From: Secundilactobacillus pentosiphilus | Lineage (GTDB): Bacteria > Bacillota > Bacilli > Lactobacillales > Lactobacillaceae | Length of the DNA: 41,816 nt | NCBI RefSeq assembly: GCF_002217985.1 | Contig: NZ_BCMI01000022.1 | Span: forward strand, 1-41,816 | Reading direction: 5' to 3' | Shown here: positions 7,934-16,677 of the stretch, in pieces | How positions within the stretch are numbered: position 1 is the first letter of the stretch | How the letters are laid out: every line of letters starts with the position of its first letter | Translations under genes and position numbers: made by a program | Notes under the pieces: model-generated | What the model saw: only the letters and a program-made list of their open reading frames with translations | Database searches by the model: none | Told to the model about the DNA's origin: nothing

Positions 7934-9304
7934 TTAATGTTCCTGAATTTCGTCAGGATGCTTTTTTTCATAACGGTATTCAAGGAAGAAGTAGACCGTA
8001 ATGTAGAGGAAGCAAAGTGCTGGCACAATGAATGAAAACTGCATTGAACCGCTTAAATCTGAAACAACCCCTTGAACCGCTGGAATGATTGCACCACCGA
8101 TCAAGGCCATCACGATAACGGCACCAGCCGTAGCCGTGTACTTCTTTTCCTTCACTTGATCCAAAGTATGGGTGTAAATAGTTGGCCATTCAGGGCCAAA
8201 GAAGAAGCTGGTCATGATGGCTGCGTAAACAGCTGTCATGTTAGGAATCGTGAAGGTCAAGATCAGACTGATAACACCCAGCAGTGAGTACACTGTCAAA
8301 GTTCCGGTAATGGAGAAACGACTCATAAAGGCGTTAGCCACCAACTTACCGACAAACCAAGCAATGTAACTGAAAATCATAAAGGTTGAAGCTGCTGAAT
8401 CAGTAATACTGTGATTTAAGTTCAAGGCCAAACGAATGGTAAATGACCAAACCGTGGTTTGCAAACCAGCGTAGATAAATTGGGTAAAGACACCCTTTTT
8501 AAAGCCGGCGTTGTGCCAAAGGTACTTAATGGTTTCGCCCAAAGCTGGCCGTTCTTCTTCAGCAACGCCGCCTTCAACTTTAGCTTCGGCAGTTGCCTTG
8601 GCCCGTGGCATTGGGACTAAGGCGAAGATGATCAGCATAACGATCAGGACGATCAAGATGTACTTGTATGGCCGCAAAGTTAACTGCAGCATCTTTTCTC
8701 CGTAGGCGATCCGGGCGGCACCATGCATGTGGGCCATCTTTTCTGACAAGTTGCCAACGGTCCCGAAAATCAAATACTTTCCAAGCAGAATCCCCGTAAT
8801 ATCACCCAACGGTACGAGTGTTTGCGAGAAATTCAGCCGCAACGTGGCGTACTGTTTCGGTCCAAGCATGGAACTGTAAGTATCACTAGCCGTTTCAAGG
8901 AAACTTAAACCAATCGCAATCGCAAAAATCGCAACGAGAAACATACTGTACGTAGCAACCCGTGAGGCCGGGAAGAACATTGCACAGCCGAGAATATAGA
9001 AAATCAAACCAGTCATAATGGCAAATTTGTAACTATTTTTCTTAATGATTAATGATGCTGGAATTGCGATTAAGAAATAACCCCCGTAAAAGGCACTCTG
9101 TACGAACGCGGTAGCGGCATCGTTTAATTGGAAAACCGTCTTAAACTGGGTAATTAAAATATCGTTTAAACTGGCTGCGGCTCCCCAAAGAGGAAAGATC
9201 AGCGACACTAAAATAAACTGAAAAACGGGTGTTTTGCTTAAATACCCATCGGAAAGCTGTGTCCAGCCATGGGTCTTCTTAGTCGTTGTTTCTGTGGTTT
9301 CCAT
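7934..9304 (-). CDS. fucP: FucP-type sugar:H+ symporter (MFS)
   Basis: A 456-aa major facilitator with about 12 membrane helices, of the fucose/glucose/galactose permease type. The family signatures are the early FPLWGAAASLNDILITQFK segment (helix 1, with the conserved N-D-I-L pattern) and the central FTQFIYAGLQTTVWSF. It imports a monosaccharide with protons. The substrate is not fixed by sequence: the partner gene rbsD, 64 bp upstream on the same strand, encodes a pyranase/mutarotase, so ribose or a fucose-like sugar is plausible. The start follows AAGGAG by eight bases. No sugar kinase lies next to it. Control is likely through the LacI-type operator and cre site upstream of rbsD. Confidence 0.88.
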   Translation of the reverse strand: METTETTTKKTHGWTQLSDGYLSKTPVFQFILVSLIFPLWGAAASLNDILITQFKTVFQLNDAATAFVQSAFYGGYFLIAIPASLIIKKNSYKFAIMTGLIFYILGCAMFFPASRVATYSMFLVAIFAIAIGLSFLETASDTYSSMLGPKQYATLRLNFSQTLVPLGDITGILLGKYLIFGTVGNLSEKMAHMHGAARIAYGEKMLQLTLRPYKYILIVLIVMLIIFALVPMPRAKATAEAKVEGGVAEEERPALGETIKYLWHNAGFKKGVFTQFIYAGLQTTVWSFTIRLALNLNHSITDSAASTFMIFSYIAWFVGKLVANAFMSRFSITGTLTVYSLLGVISLILTFTIPNMTAVYAAIMTSFFFGPEWPTIYTHTLDQVKEKKYTATAGAVIVMALIGGAIIPAVQGVVSDLSGSMQFSFIVPALCFLYITVYFFLEYRYEKKHPDEIQEH

Positions 9305-9368
9305 GTTTGCACTCCTTAATAATAATCAATGTCATCAATTGATAAAACCTTTTACTAATAATAAAAAC

Positions 9369-9764
9369 TTAGAAAGTAACGCCTGATTCCAAAATAATAT
9401 TTGAGAATGGCGTCATTTCACCGGTTCGAACAAACGCATGGGTGTTCGCCAAGTTTTTCTTCAAATCAGAATGCGGCATAAAGGCGATTTCTACATCTGG
9501 CATCAGATCTTGAATAGCCTTCAATTGATCAGGATTCTGCGTCTTGATCTCATCAGCTAAATAAATCTTTTGTACCTCTAATTCACTCAAAACGTTCTTT
9601 AAAACGTCAATAAAGCTAGGAATTTGCTTGGTTAATGCCAAATCGATCTTCTGAGTGCCCATGGGAACTGGCATACCAGCATCGCCGATACTGAGCCAGT
9701 CCATGTGCCCCATACCAGCAATCACCGTCGATAATTCTGAGTTAATGACTGTCGTCTTCTTCAA
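9369..9764 (-). CDS. rbsD: RbsD/FucU family sugar pyranase (mutarotase)
   Basis: A 131-aa cytoplasmic protein that interconverts pyranose and furanose (or anomeric) forms of ribose or a related sugar before phosphorylation. The family start [21 protein letters not shown] contains the catalytic-site His of the MGH motif, and IGDAGMPVP is the second signature. The longest frame opens at a GTG six codons earlier, but AAGGGA fits the TTG at 9764 (spacing nine), which gives the standard RbsD N-terminus. It is first in a two-gene operon with the FucP-like permease. A perfect LacI-type palindrome and a perfect cre box lie upstream. RbsD versus FucU specificity is not certain; RbsD is favoured by length and N-terminus. 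Confidence 0.88.
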   Translation of the reverse strand: MKKTTVINSELSTVIAGMGHMDWLSIGDAGMPVPMGTQKIDLALTKQIPSFIDVLKNVLSELEVQKIYLADEIKTQNPDQLKAIQDLMPDVEIAFMPHSDLKKNLANTHAFVRTGEMTPFSNIILESGVTF

Positions 9765-9840
9765 ATTAAAACATCCCTTCACAAGTTTTGTAGTCTATTC
9801 ATCAAAATGAGGACTACTGACAAAATAATAACAAAATAGT

Positions 9841-9854
9841 GTAAAACGTTTTAC
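9841..9854. promoter_or_regulatory. LacI-family operator-like palindrome upstream of rbsD
   Basis: GTAAAACGTTTTAC is a perfect 14-bp palindrome with a central CG, typical of LacI/GalR regulators such as RbsR. It lies 76 bp upstream of the rbsD TTG. No lacI-family gene is in the window. Confidence 0.6.
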
Positions 9855-9913
9855 TGCGCATAAATACCAACTAGTTAGCTATTTAACAATCCAGTTTAAT
9901 ACAATATCACAAG

Positions 9914-9928
9914 TTGTAAACGATTGCA
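9914..9928 (+). promoter_or_regulatory. cre site upstream of rbsD-fucP
   Basis: TTGTAAACGATTGCA matches the CcpA consensus WTGNAANCGNWNNCW at every position. It lies 150 bp upstream of rbsD, between rbsD and the dhaT terminator. Nothing else is recognised in 9929-10029. Confidence 0.65.
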
Positions 9929-10030
9929 ACGGAATTCTTTAAAAACGGGAAAGCTTTGTTTGGTTTTTCACTAAGTGTGCAAACTAATTGCATAACGTCG
10001 GCTCATCAGCGCTCTTTTGGGGCAGGCCAT

Positions 10031-10072
10031 AAAAATAGGGAGCCAAATCCAAAGTTGGATTCAGCTCCCTAT
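10031..10072 (-). terminator. Terminator of the iron-dependent dehydrogenase gene
   Basis: ATAGGGAGC pairs with GCTCCCTAT, and an inner AATCC/GGATT stem extends it. On the minus strand it ends in a T run. Confidence 0.88.
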
Positions 10073-10100
10073 CATTCATTTTAACGAATCGGATGACGCA

Positions 10101-11270
10101 TTATTTTTGGTCGTATGCTTCTTGGAACAATTTAACGATATCTTCCTTAGTACCCTTACGTGGGTTAGAAAAGGCGTTACCATCCTTCAAAGCATTTTCA
10201 GCCATCATTTCAAAGTCTTCTGGCTTTGCACCAATTGCTTTAATTGAACGTGGAATGTTGACATCATCGCACATCTGACGCATTGCTTTGATCGATAAGT
10301 CAGCAGCATCGCGAACTGATAAGCCATCGGTGTTTTCACCCATGATCTTGGCTAATTCAGCAAACCGTTCTGGGCAAGCTGGGATGTTGTATTTTTCAAC
10401 GATTGGTAAGAGCATCGCACAGCAAACACCATGAGGGGCATCGTACTGACCGCCCAATTGGTGAGCCATCGCGTGAACATAGCCTAAGTCAGCGTTGTTG
10501 AACGCCATACCACCAAGCATTTCAGCCTCAACCATCTTAGTCCGGGCTTCCACGTTGTGACCGTTTGCGACGGCTTCACGGAGGCTCTCTTCAACTAATT
10601 TGATAGCTTCAATACATTGACCGTCTGTCAGCTCGTTACGGTTAGTTGAAACGTATGGTTCGATGGATTGAACGAAAGTATCCATCCCAGTTGCAGCAGT
10701 TAAACCCTTAGGAATGTCTAATTCAAGCATCGGGTCATTAAAGGAAACCAATGGGATGTTACGCCATGAAACAACAACGAACTTCAGCTTGGTTTTTTCG
10801 TTAGTAATCACACAGTGACGGGTCAATTCTGAAGCTGTCCCGGCAGTGGTGTTAACGGCCATCAGTGGTGGCAGTGGGTTTTCAAGGGTTTCAATACCAG
10901 CTAACTTGGTGATATCGTCACCGTTAGTCAAAATGATACCCAGACCTTTCCCGCAATCATGAGCAGAACCGCCACCGACAGTAATGATACTGTCACAGTT
11001 ATTGTCCAAGTATACCTTTTTAGCAGCTTGAATGTTACGAACCTTAGGGTTTGGTTCAGAACCATCAAAGATGACGTAATCCACACCCGCAGCCTTTAAA
11101 GAATCGGTTGTTTGAGCAACCGGACCGTTTTCCATGTGGCTTAAAGTTTTCCCCGTTACGATCAACGGCTTTTTCATGTTTAACATTTTGGCACGGTCAC
11201 CAATCTTCTTGATGACACCCTTACCAAAAAAGTTAACACTTGGCATTAAAAAATCAAAGTTTTCCTTCAT
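10101..11270 (-). CDS. dhaT: Iron-dependent 1,3-propanediol dehydrogenase (DhaT-type)
   Basis: A 389-aa cytoplasmic group III alcohol dehydrogenase. It reduces 3-hydroxypropionaldehyde to 1,3-propanediol, or a similar aldehyde to its alcohol, with NADH. From memory of the Klebsiella-type DhaT it is nearly collinear: FDFLMPSVNFFG at the start, GGGSAHDCGKG in the nucleotide loop, NTTAGTASELTRHCV, LTAATGMDTFVQSIEPYVS, GYVHAMAHQLGG, and the C-terminal ALKDGNAFSNPRKG. Metal ligands are in GMDTF, AMAHQ and APHG. AGGAG lies eight bases before the ATG. It is monocistronic, with a promoter overlapped by a cre-like box; a partial Rex-like sequence sits at 11425-11443. No glycerol dehydratase gene is in the window, so a general aldehyde-reducing role is possible. 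Confidence 0.92.
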   Translation of the reverse strand: MKENFDFLMPSVNFFGKGVIKKIGDRAKMLNMKKPLIVTGKTLSHMENGPVAQTTDSLKAAGVDYVIFDGSEPNPKVRNIQAAKKVYLDNNCDSIITVGGGSAHDCGKGLGIILTNGDDITKLAGIETLENPLPPLMAVNTTAGTASELTRHCVITNEKTKLKFVVVSWRNIPLVSFNDPMLELDIPKGLTAATGMDTFVQSIEPYVSTNRNELTDGQCIEAIKLVEESLREAVANGHNVEARTKMVEAEMLGGMAFNNADLGYVHAMAHQLGGQYDAPHGVCCAMLLPIVEKYNIPACPERFAELAKIMGENTDGLSVRDAADLSIKAMRQMCDDVNIPRSIKAIGAKPEDFEMMAENALKDGNAFSNPRKGTKEDIVKLFQEAYDQK

Positions 11271-11324
11271 GACTTTCTCTCCTACTTATTAAGAATATGG
11301 GACTTAATTAATCAATTCACTATC

Positions 11325-11353
11325 ATGTTACCACCATTGTAATGTCGTGTAAA
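11325..11353 (-). promoter_or_regulatory. dhaT promoter
   Basis: Minus-strand TTTACA, 17 nt, TAACAT. The -35 lies within a cre-like sequence. Confidence 0.5.
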
Positions 11354-11361
11354 CGTTTGTT
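11347..11361 (+). promoter_or_regulatory. cre-like site over the dhaT -35
   Basis: GTGTAAACGTTTGTT carries the TGTAAACG core of the CcpA box, with two mismatches elsewhere. The overlap with the -35 suggests repression. The rest of 11354-11540 has no supported gene. Confidence 0.4.
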
Positions 11362-11540
11362 CTAGGGCTTAATCCAGTCTAAATAGTTAGGAGAACCTCT
11401 GATATAATAGTCATGTAAGGGGTTTTACGAATTAATTTCACAAATATATGTATGTTATCACTTAGCTCAATACAGTAAAATATAGAGACTAGCTTCACAA
11501 ACCAAAAATTCAAAGACATCTTTCTCGTGCATCTTTAGCG

Positions 11541-11572
11541 CATATTAAAAGCCTCACCGCAAAGTGAGGCTT
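11541..11572 (-). terminator. Terminator of the acidic hypothetical gene
   Basis: AAGCCTCAC, loop, GTGAGGCTT, then TTTTAATAT on the minus strand, seven bases past the stop at 11579. Confidence 0.85.
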
Positions 11573-11578
11573 CAGAGA

Positions 11579-11965
11579 TTAATTTGTAATGTCGTGTTCG
11601 ATTTCGTCCAAATGACCGTTAATGATCTTGTCACCTAAAACTTCACCTAACTTTTTCAGGGCGTCATTACGCGTCTTAACTTGGTCCATATCGAAAATAA
11701 TGTCAGCAATGTCGCCGCCATCGAAATCAAAATCTTCATGGTAGATATAGCGACCAGCATTCTTATTGTTGAAGTACTTGTCAACTTCTTCTCCCAAACC
11801 GTAAGCCCAGTCTAAATCCTTCATTTCTGGAATATCCTTACGGGTTACATAACCTTGTTTGGCAATCAGGTCGGCAGCCTTTTGAATCATCTCATCAGTG
11901 TATTCAAAAGCCGGCTTGGTTGTAGCTTCCTTGTCCTTATCCTTTTCTGCACTATTTGATGCCAT
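11579..11965 (-). CDS. Acidic hypothetical protein
   Basis: A 128-aa cytoplasmic protein with no family I recognise. It has a charged, lysine/glutamate-rich N-terminus (about residues 3-20) and a middle part with YTDEMIQKAADLIAKQGYVTRKDIPEM, which reads like two short helices. An acidic segment YHEDFDFDGGDIADIIFDMD precedes a C-terminal helix. There is no signal peptide or membrane segment. The longest frame begins at a TTG at 11995, but AAAGGAG lies nine bases before the ATG at 11965. It stands alone, between its own terminator and a divergently read flavoprotein. Function is unknown. Confidence 0.75.
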   Translation of the reverse strand: MASNSAEKDKDKEATTKPAFEYTDEMIQKAADLIAKQGYVTRKDIPEMKDLDWAYGLGEEVDKYFNNKNAGRYIYHEDFDFDGGDIADIIFDMDQVKTRNDALKKLGEVLGDKIINGHLDEIEHDITN

Positions 11966-12211
11966 AACTAAGATCTCCTTTGATTTGTGTTGCAATTTTA
12001 TTTTAGCACTATTTTCACCAAGATGGGCAATTATGCTGTTGAGATACTGTCACGACAGGACTCATACTTTAAATTGGGACAATGATTCACTTCATACCGC
12101 TAATATGGGTCTAAACTGTCACCCACCACTTCGAACTGATTCATGGTAAAATTAGGAATGTATCCGCTAACATTTACTAAAAATATTACGTTTAAAAAAG
12201 GAAGTTATCTC

Positions 12212-14113
12212 ATGGCAGACGATAAGCAAACATTTAAACCAGGTAAATATACCGTTTCGGCTCAGGGCCATAACGGAACGTTCCCCATGAATGTCACTTT
12301 TACAGCAGATCGGCTGGAAGCAATCGATATTGATCAAAAAACCGAAACCGCTGGTATCAGCGATGTCGTTTATGACCGGATTCCCAAGGCCATCGTTAAC
12401 GGGCAAACTTTGAACGTTGACGCCGTTACCGGCGCCTCTGAAACCAGCCGCGGAATTTTAAACGGCGTTGCTGAAGCCGTTACAAAAGCCGGTGGCGATG
12501 CTAAAGAGTGGCAGAACCGAGACAAATATACGCCTGAGGTCGTTGAAAACAGCGACCTGCAGACCGATGTCGTCATCATTGGCGGTGGCGGTGCTGGATT
12601 AGCTGCCGCAGCCACGGTCCTGGATCAGGGCCGAAAAGTGGTTCTTTTGGAAAAAGCACCGGCGCTGGGTGGCAACACGATTCGTACTGGCGGACCGATG
12701 AACGCCGCTGACCCCGAATGGCAAAGTAAATTCGATGCTTTGCCAGGTGAACACCAGACGCTCCAGGACTTATTGGACATGAACGTCGCTGATATTGACC
12801 CTGAATATCAGGACGACTTTAAAACCCTGCAGTCACAAATCAAGGCTTACTTTGCCGATACTAAGGATCAAAAGGCCTACTTGTTTGATTCCGTAGAACT
12901 CCACCGCATCCAAACGTATTTAGGCGGCACCCGAACTGATCTGGAGGGTAACCGCATTTACGGTAACTACAAACTGGTTAAAACGTTGACGGACAACGAT
13001 CTAGCCGCTCAAAAATGGCTCGCAAAAATCGGGGTTAAATTCGATACTTCAGACGTTGCCATGCCCGTTGGCGCGCTCTGGCGCCGCGGTCATAAACCAG
13101 TAGAAAATGCGGGCGTTGCTTATATTTCAGCACTGAGCGACTACGTTAAGCACAATGGCGGCGTGATTCTGACCGACAGCCCCGTAACTCGCTTACTGTA
13201 CGCCAAGGGTCACCTAGATGGTGTGCTAGTTGAAAAGCCGGGCGACCATTCGTTTACCGTGCAGGCTAAGGCCGTTATCATTACCTCAGGCGGTTTTGGT
13301 GCAAATACCGCCCTCGTGCAAAAGTACAATACCTCCTGGAAGAAAATTGATGATGACATTGCAACTACTAACGCACCTACTATTACCGGCGACGGCATCA
13401 AGCTTGGTCAGCAGGCTCACGCCGACGTTACGGGAATGGGCTTCATTCAAATGATGCCCGTTTCAGATCCGGAGACTGGTGAACTGTTCTCTGGGATTCA
13501 ATGCCCGCCTGCTAACTTTCTCATGGTCAATCAGCAGGGAAAACGGTTCGTTAACGAATATGCGGAACGCGATGTACTGGCGCAAGCTGCTTTCGACAAC
13601 GGCGGCCTCTTCTACCTGATTGCTGACAGTGAGATCAAAAAGACGGCTTACAACACCAGCGAAGAACAGCTAGCGCAGCAAGTTAAGGATGGCCGATTAT
13701 TTAAGGCTGACACCCTTGCCGATTTAGCAACGCAAATTAACATCGATCCTAAGACCTTAGAAACCACGGTGGCCACCTATAATGGGTACGTTGATCAGGG
13801 TGACGATCCCGATTTCGGTAAAAACGTCTTTGACTTAAAGGTCGAAAAGGCCCCCTTCTACGCGACGCCAAGAAAACCAGCTATTCACCACACCATGGGC
13901 GGTTTAACCATTGATGATGGTGCCCACGTTTTAGATAAAGACGGCCATCGAATCAACGGCCTTTACGCGGCTGGTGAAGTAGCTGGCGGCCTTCATGCCG
14001 GTAACCGGCTGGGTGGCAATTCGTTGGCTGATATCTTTACTTTCGGTCCCATTGCAGCCAAGTCAGCAGTCAACGAAATCGTCGATACGGTGACCTCCGC
14101 ATCCATTCATTAA
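12212..14113 (+). CDS. FMN- and FAD-binding flavoprotein reductase (fumarate reductase/flavocytochrome c-like)
   Basis: A 633-aa predicted cytoplasmic enzyme. An N-terminal FMN-binding domain (about 8-98) has the ApbE flavinylation motif DAVTGAS (70-76), so a covalent FMN is expected on Ser76. The FAD_binding_2 domain starts at 118 ([16 protein letters not shown]). Compared with the Shewanella fumarate reductase FccA as I remember it, the proton-donor arginine (Arg453, in AERD), the histidine of IHHTMGG (559/560) and the arginine of GNRLGG (Arg599) remain. The substrate-binding histidine of IQ-x-HP is replaced by Met415 (IQMMP). It probably reduces an unsaturated carboxylate; fumarate, urocanate or hydroxycinnamates are options. 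The ATG at 12212 follows AAAGGAAG; the longer frame has no RBS. A TAAAAT extended -10 lies at 12147-12152 and a CTGTCACGACAG palindrome at 12047-12058. Confidence 0.88.
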   Translation: MADDKQTFKPGKYTVSAQGHNGTFPMNVTFTADRLEAIDIDQKTETAGISDVVYDRIPKAIVNGQTLNVDAVTGASETSRGILNGVAEAVTKAGGDAKEWQNRDKYTPEVVENSDLQTDVVIIGGGGAGLAAAATVLDQGRKVVLLEKAPALGGNTIRTGGPMNAADPEWQSKFDALPGEHQTLQDLLDMNVADIDPEYQDDFKTLQSQIKAYFADTKDQKAYLFDSVELHRIQTYLGGTRTDLEGNRIYGNYKLVKTLTDNDLAAQKWLAKIGVKFDTSDVAMPVGALWRRGHKPVENAGVAYISALSDYVKHNGGVILTDSPVTRLLYAKGHLDGVLVEKPGDHSFTVQAKAVIITSGGFGANTALVQKYNTSWKKIDDDIATTNAPTITGDGIKLGQQAHADVTGMGFIQMMPVSDPETGELFSGIQCPPANFLMVNQQGKRFVNEYAERDVLAQAAFDNGGLFYLIADSEIKKTAYNTSEEQLAQQVKDGRLFKADTLADLATQINIDPKTLETTVATYNGYVDQGDDPDFGKNVFDLKVEKAPFYATPRKPAIHHTMGGLTIDDGAHVLDKDGHRINGLYAAGEVAGGLHAGNRLGGNSLADIFTFGPIAAKSAVNEIVDTVTSASIH

Positions 14114-14200
14114 TTACCTTAGGCCATTCAAAGTTCTCAATAAGGGTTTGTTAACTTAATTTTTTTATCCGCCGTCATTATTAAGTTTCCCGTGTAACGG

Positions 14201-14229
14201 TTAAAAAGGGCACTAACAAGCGTTATAAT
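14201..14229 (+). promoter_or_regulatory. Promoter of the CorC/HlyC-family gene
   Basis: TTAAAA, 17 nt, TATAAT. The -10 is perfect and the -35 weak. It starts transcription about 45 nt before the TTG start. No clear terminator for the preceding flavoprotein gene is visible in 14114-14200. Confidence 0.55.
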
Positions 14230-14279
14230 GATAAGTAAACTTTAAATATTGATTTTATTATGAAATGAGGAATGAATTC

Positions 14280-15656
14280 TTGGATAGTGGTCAGATAATT
14301 ATCAATTTGATTGTCATATTAATCACTTTCTTCTTCGCAGCCTTTTTTGTCGCTTGCGAATTTGCTTTAGTTCAGTCTCGGCCAAGCGCCATTGAAGAGG
14401 CTTTAAATAATGGAGAAGGATCCAAAAAAAGATTAACCCGTTCGCTAAAAATGGTCACGAACCTAAACGAATATCTTTCAACCACCCAAGTGGGGGTTTC
14501 TGTTGCTGGGATTATTTTAGGTTGGTTAGGTGAGTCAACCATTTCAACGATTTTGCTGGATGTGCTGAACATTGCCCACGTCAATCCGGGAGGTGCCACG
14601 GCACACGCGATTGGTGCGGTGTTTGGTGTTCTCTTGCTGACCTACTTAGAAGTGGTCTTTACGGAAATTGTGCCAAAGAACCTTTCAATCGACATGCCAT
14701 TAAAGGTGCTGCGTTACGTCACAACACCCTTACACTACTGCCATATTCTGTTCTACCCCTTTGTCAGATTACTCAACATTTCCGCTAACGGGGTCGTCAA
14801 AATGCTTGGCTTCCCCGTTGCCAACGAAAGTGAAGAGGTTTTCTCGCAGGCTGAAATTTTAAGTTTGTCCCGTAATGCCGTTGCCGGCGGTGAACTGGAA
14901 AAAAACGATTACGTCTATATGCAACGGGCTTTCGAACTCAATGATAAGGTTGCTAAGGATATTATGATCGACCGAACCGCGTTAGTGGTGATTGACATCA
15001 CGGCAAACGTCAAAGAAGCAATCACCATGTACCTGCAAGAGCGGTTCTCCCGGTTGCCAGTCGTTGCTGATGGTGACAAGGATAAAATCCTGGGCTACGT
15101 TTACAACTATGATTTGATCCGCCAGCAGCAAGTTGACCCAACGATTCATATCGACCGCTTGCTGCGGCATATTTCAACCACTCCTGAATCAACACCGATC
15201 ACGCAGGTCTTGCAACAAATGATTAAAAAAAAGACCCCCATCGTGGTCGTGGTTGATGAGTATGGTGGTACTTCAGGGATTATTACTGATAAGGATATCT
15301 ACGAAGAATTGTTTGGTACCGTCCATGATGAAATCGATGATACTTCCAATGAAGATATTTTCAAGCAACCTAATGGCACCTACCAAGTTAGCGGTAAAAT
15401 GACGACCTACGACTTCGAACGTTATTTCGATGTTGATATTAAGGAATTCGAAACTAACGACGTGGTAACGCTGGCTGGTTCGATCTTGGATAATCATCCC
15501 GATATTAAGCAGGGTACCATACTTCATATCGATAACTTCGATTTCAAAGTCGTTGATTACGAAAATTCGTTTATTAACTGGTTTGAAGTTACCGTTAACG
15601 AACCTGCTCCCGCGGACGATGAGCAAGACGACGACAGTAAAGATACCAACAAATGA
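14280..15656 (+). CDS. CNNM/HlyC-CorC family membrane protein
   Basis: A 458-aa protein of the hemolysin C/CorC group, implicated in Mg2+ or Co2+ homeostasis rather than haemolysis. The N-terminal DUF21/CNNM domain (about 1-190) has four hydrophobic helices, ending in the conserved VVFTEIVPKNLSIDMP and PLHY segments. Two CBS domains follow (about 205-330, RFSRLPVV and KTPIVVVVDEYGGTSGIIT), then a CorC_HlyC C-terminal domain (about 345-440). The C-terminus is an acidic tail. The longest frame starts at an ATG inside the ribosome-binding region; GAGGAATG fits the TTG at 14280. It is a single gene with its own promoter and a shared terminator. Which ion it handles is unknown. Confidence 0.92.
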   Translation: MDSGQIIINLIVILITFFFAAFFVACEFALVQSRPSAIEEALNNGEGSKKRLTRSLKMVTNLNEYLSTTQVGVSVAGIILGWLGESTISTILLDVLNIAHVNPGGATAHAIGAVFGVLLLTYLEVVFTEIVPKNLSIDMPLKVLRYVTTPLHYCHILFYPFVRLLNISANGVVKMLGFPVANESEEVFSQAEILSLSRNAVAGGELEKNDYVYMQRAFELNDKVAKDIMIDRTALVVIDITANVKEAITMYLQERFSRLPVVADGDKDKILGYVYNYDLIRQQQVDPTIHIDRLLRHISTTPESTPITQVLQQMIKKKTPIVVVVDEYGGTSGIITDKDIYEELFGTVHDEIDDTSNEDIFKQPNGTYQVSGKMTTYDFERYFDVDIKEFETNDVVTLAGSILDNHPDIKQGTILHIDNFDFKVVDYENSFINWFEVTVNEPAPADDEQDDDSKDTNK

Positions 15657-15684
15657 TAAATAAGTAATTAAGACACCAACAAAG

Positions 15685-15725
15685 AGCGCCTGACTATCAG
15701 TTATTTGACAGTCAGACGCCCTTTT
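15685..15725. terminator. Bidirectional terminator between the CorC-like gene and menA
   Basis: An imperfect 14-bp stem, GCGCCTGACTATCA against TGACAGTCAGACGC, is followed by CCTTTT on the plus strand and CTCTTT on the minus strand. It lies between converging genes. Confidence 0.8.
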
Positions 15726-15741
15726 ACGCTGCTATTCGTGA

Positions 15742-16677
15742 TTAAAGAATCAATGCTAAGCCGCCACCAATGACGGTTGCCGCCAAGATCAGCTGCGCGT
15801 TGATAATGGCGTACAAGAAGGTGGTTTCTTTTTGGGGCCGTTTACTAAAACGGCGGGTATTTCGCCAAACGATTGGCACTGTTAAAAGCGCCAACAGGGT
15901 CGAATTTGGTAAGTAAGCCAGCACGACAGCGACGATGATCCCCACGTAAGCCAGTACGAAGCTGACTTGCCACAACAGAATACCGCCCCGTTTTCCCCAA
16001 TAGTAGACGATTGTCTTACGTCCCAAAGCCGGATCTTCGTGGCGGTCGGCGATGTTATTAGCCAGCATGATGTTGCTGATGGTAAAAATGGCTGGAATGG
16101 CCACGATCAACGTTTTGTACCACAGACCACTAATATCAATCAGCTGATACATGTTGACGTAAGTGGCCAAAAACGTAATGTTATACCCCATTGTTAGTCC
16201 AGAGAATAATTCACCAAACGGCGTTTTTGAAATGGGATACGGCCCACCGGAGTAAAAATACCCGACGGCAAAGCTCACCATACCGACCCAGAGAACGGGT
16301 AACCCGGTACGGTCGACTAAAATCAACCCAATCACCATTGAGAATAGTGTCAAACCGACAATCGTAGTTCGTGCTTGGGCCGGCGTAATACTGAAATTTT
16401 TTAAAATATTATTATTGCTATTTTTGCCCCGGAAATGTTCGTAATCCTTGTACTGATTATGTGCATTAACGGCTAAATGAAATGCCACCACGCTAATGGT
16501 GATCATTAAACTATTAGCTAAGTGAAAACTGCGGTAATAGTAAGTTGCAAACAATATGCCCAGTAAGCAAGGCATAAACGAAGTCACAACCGCTTTAGTT
16601 TGAACAAGGGCATTCGCTTTTTTAAATAACGACACGGTAATTTCGCTGCCTTTCCCATCATTAATTTTGACGATCAC
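15742..16677 (-). CDS. menA: UbiA-family prenyltransferase, MenA-like
   Basis: A 311-aa integral membrane enzyme with about eight or nine helices. MenA attaches a polyprenyl chain to 1,4-dihydroxy-2-naphthoate in menaquinone synthesis. The first prenyl-diphosphate motif appears as NAHNQYKDYEHFRG (around 71-84) and the second as NNIADRHEDPALGRKTI (around 205-221); both keep the N/D-rich pattern although the first is less canonical. It starts with a GTG whose last bases overlap the TGA of the upstream tetR-like gene (GTGA), so the two are translationally coupled. No other menaquinone genes lie nearby. Lactobacilli often keep only menA and the last steps and use external DHNA, which fits. Another prenyl acceptor cannot be excluded. 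Confidence 0.82.
   Translation of the reverse strand: MIVKINDGKGSEITVSLFKKANALVQTKAVVTSFMPCLLGILFATYYYRSFHLANSLMITISVVAFHLAVNAHNQYKDYEHFRGKNSNNNILKNFSITPAQARTTIVGLTLFSMVIGLILVDRTGLPVLWVGMVSFAVGYFYSGGPYPISKTPFGELFSGLTMGYNITFLATYVNMYQLIDISGLWYKTLIVAIPAIFTISNIMLANNIADRHEDPALGRKTIVYYWGKRGGILLWQVSFVLAYVGIIVAVVLAYLPNSTLLALLTVPIVWRNTRRFSKRPQKETTFLYAIINAQLILAATVIGGGLALIL

Noticed and set aside
11467-11532. 21-codon minus-strand ORF downstream of the 138-codon frame's terminator
   Set aside because: Only a poor RBS (CTAAAG) and no promoter; chance occurrence is likely.
15273-15626. 117-codon minus-strand frame within the CorC-like gene
   Set aside because: An antisense shadow of the CBS/CorC domain region with no ribosome site.
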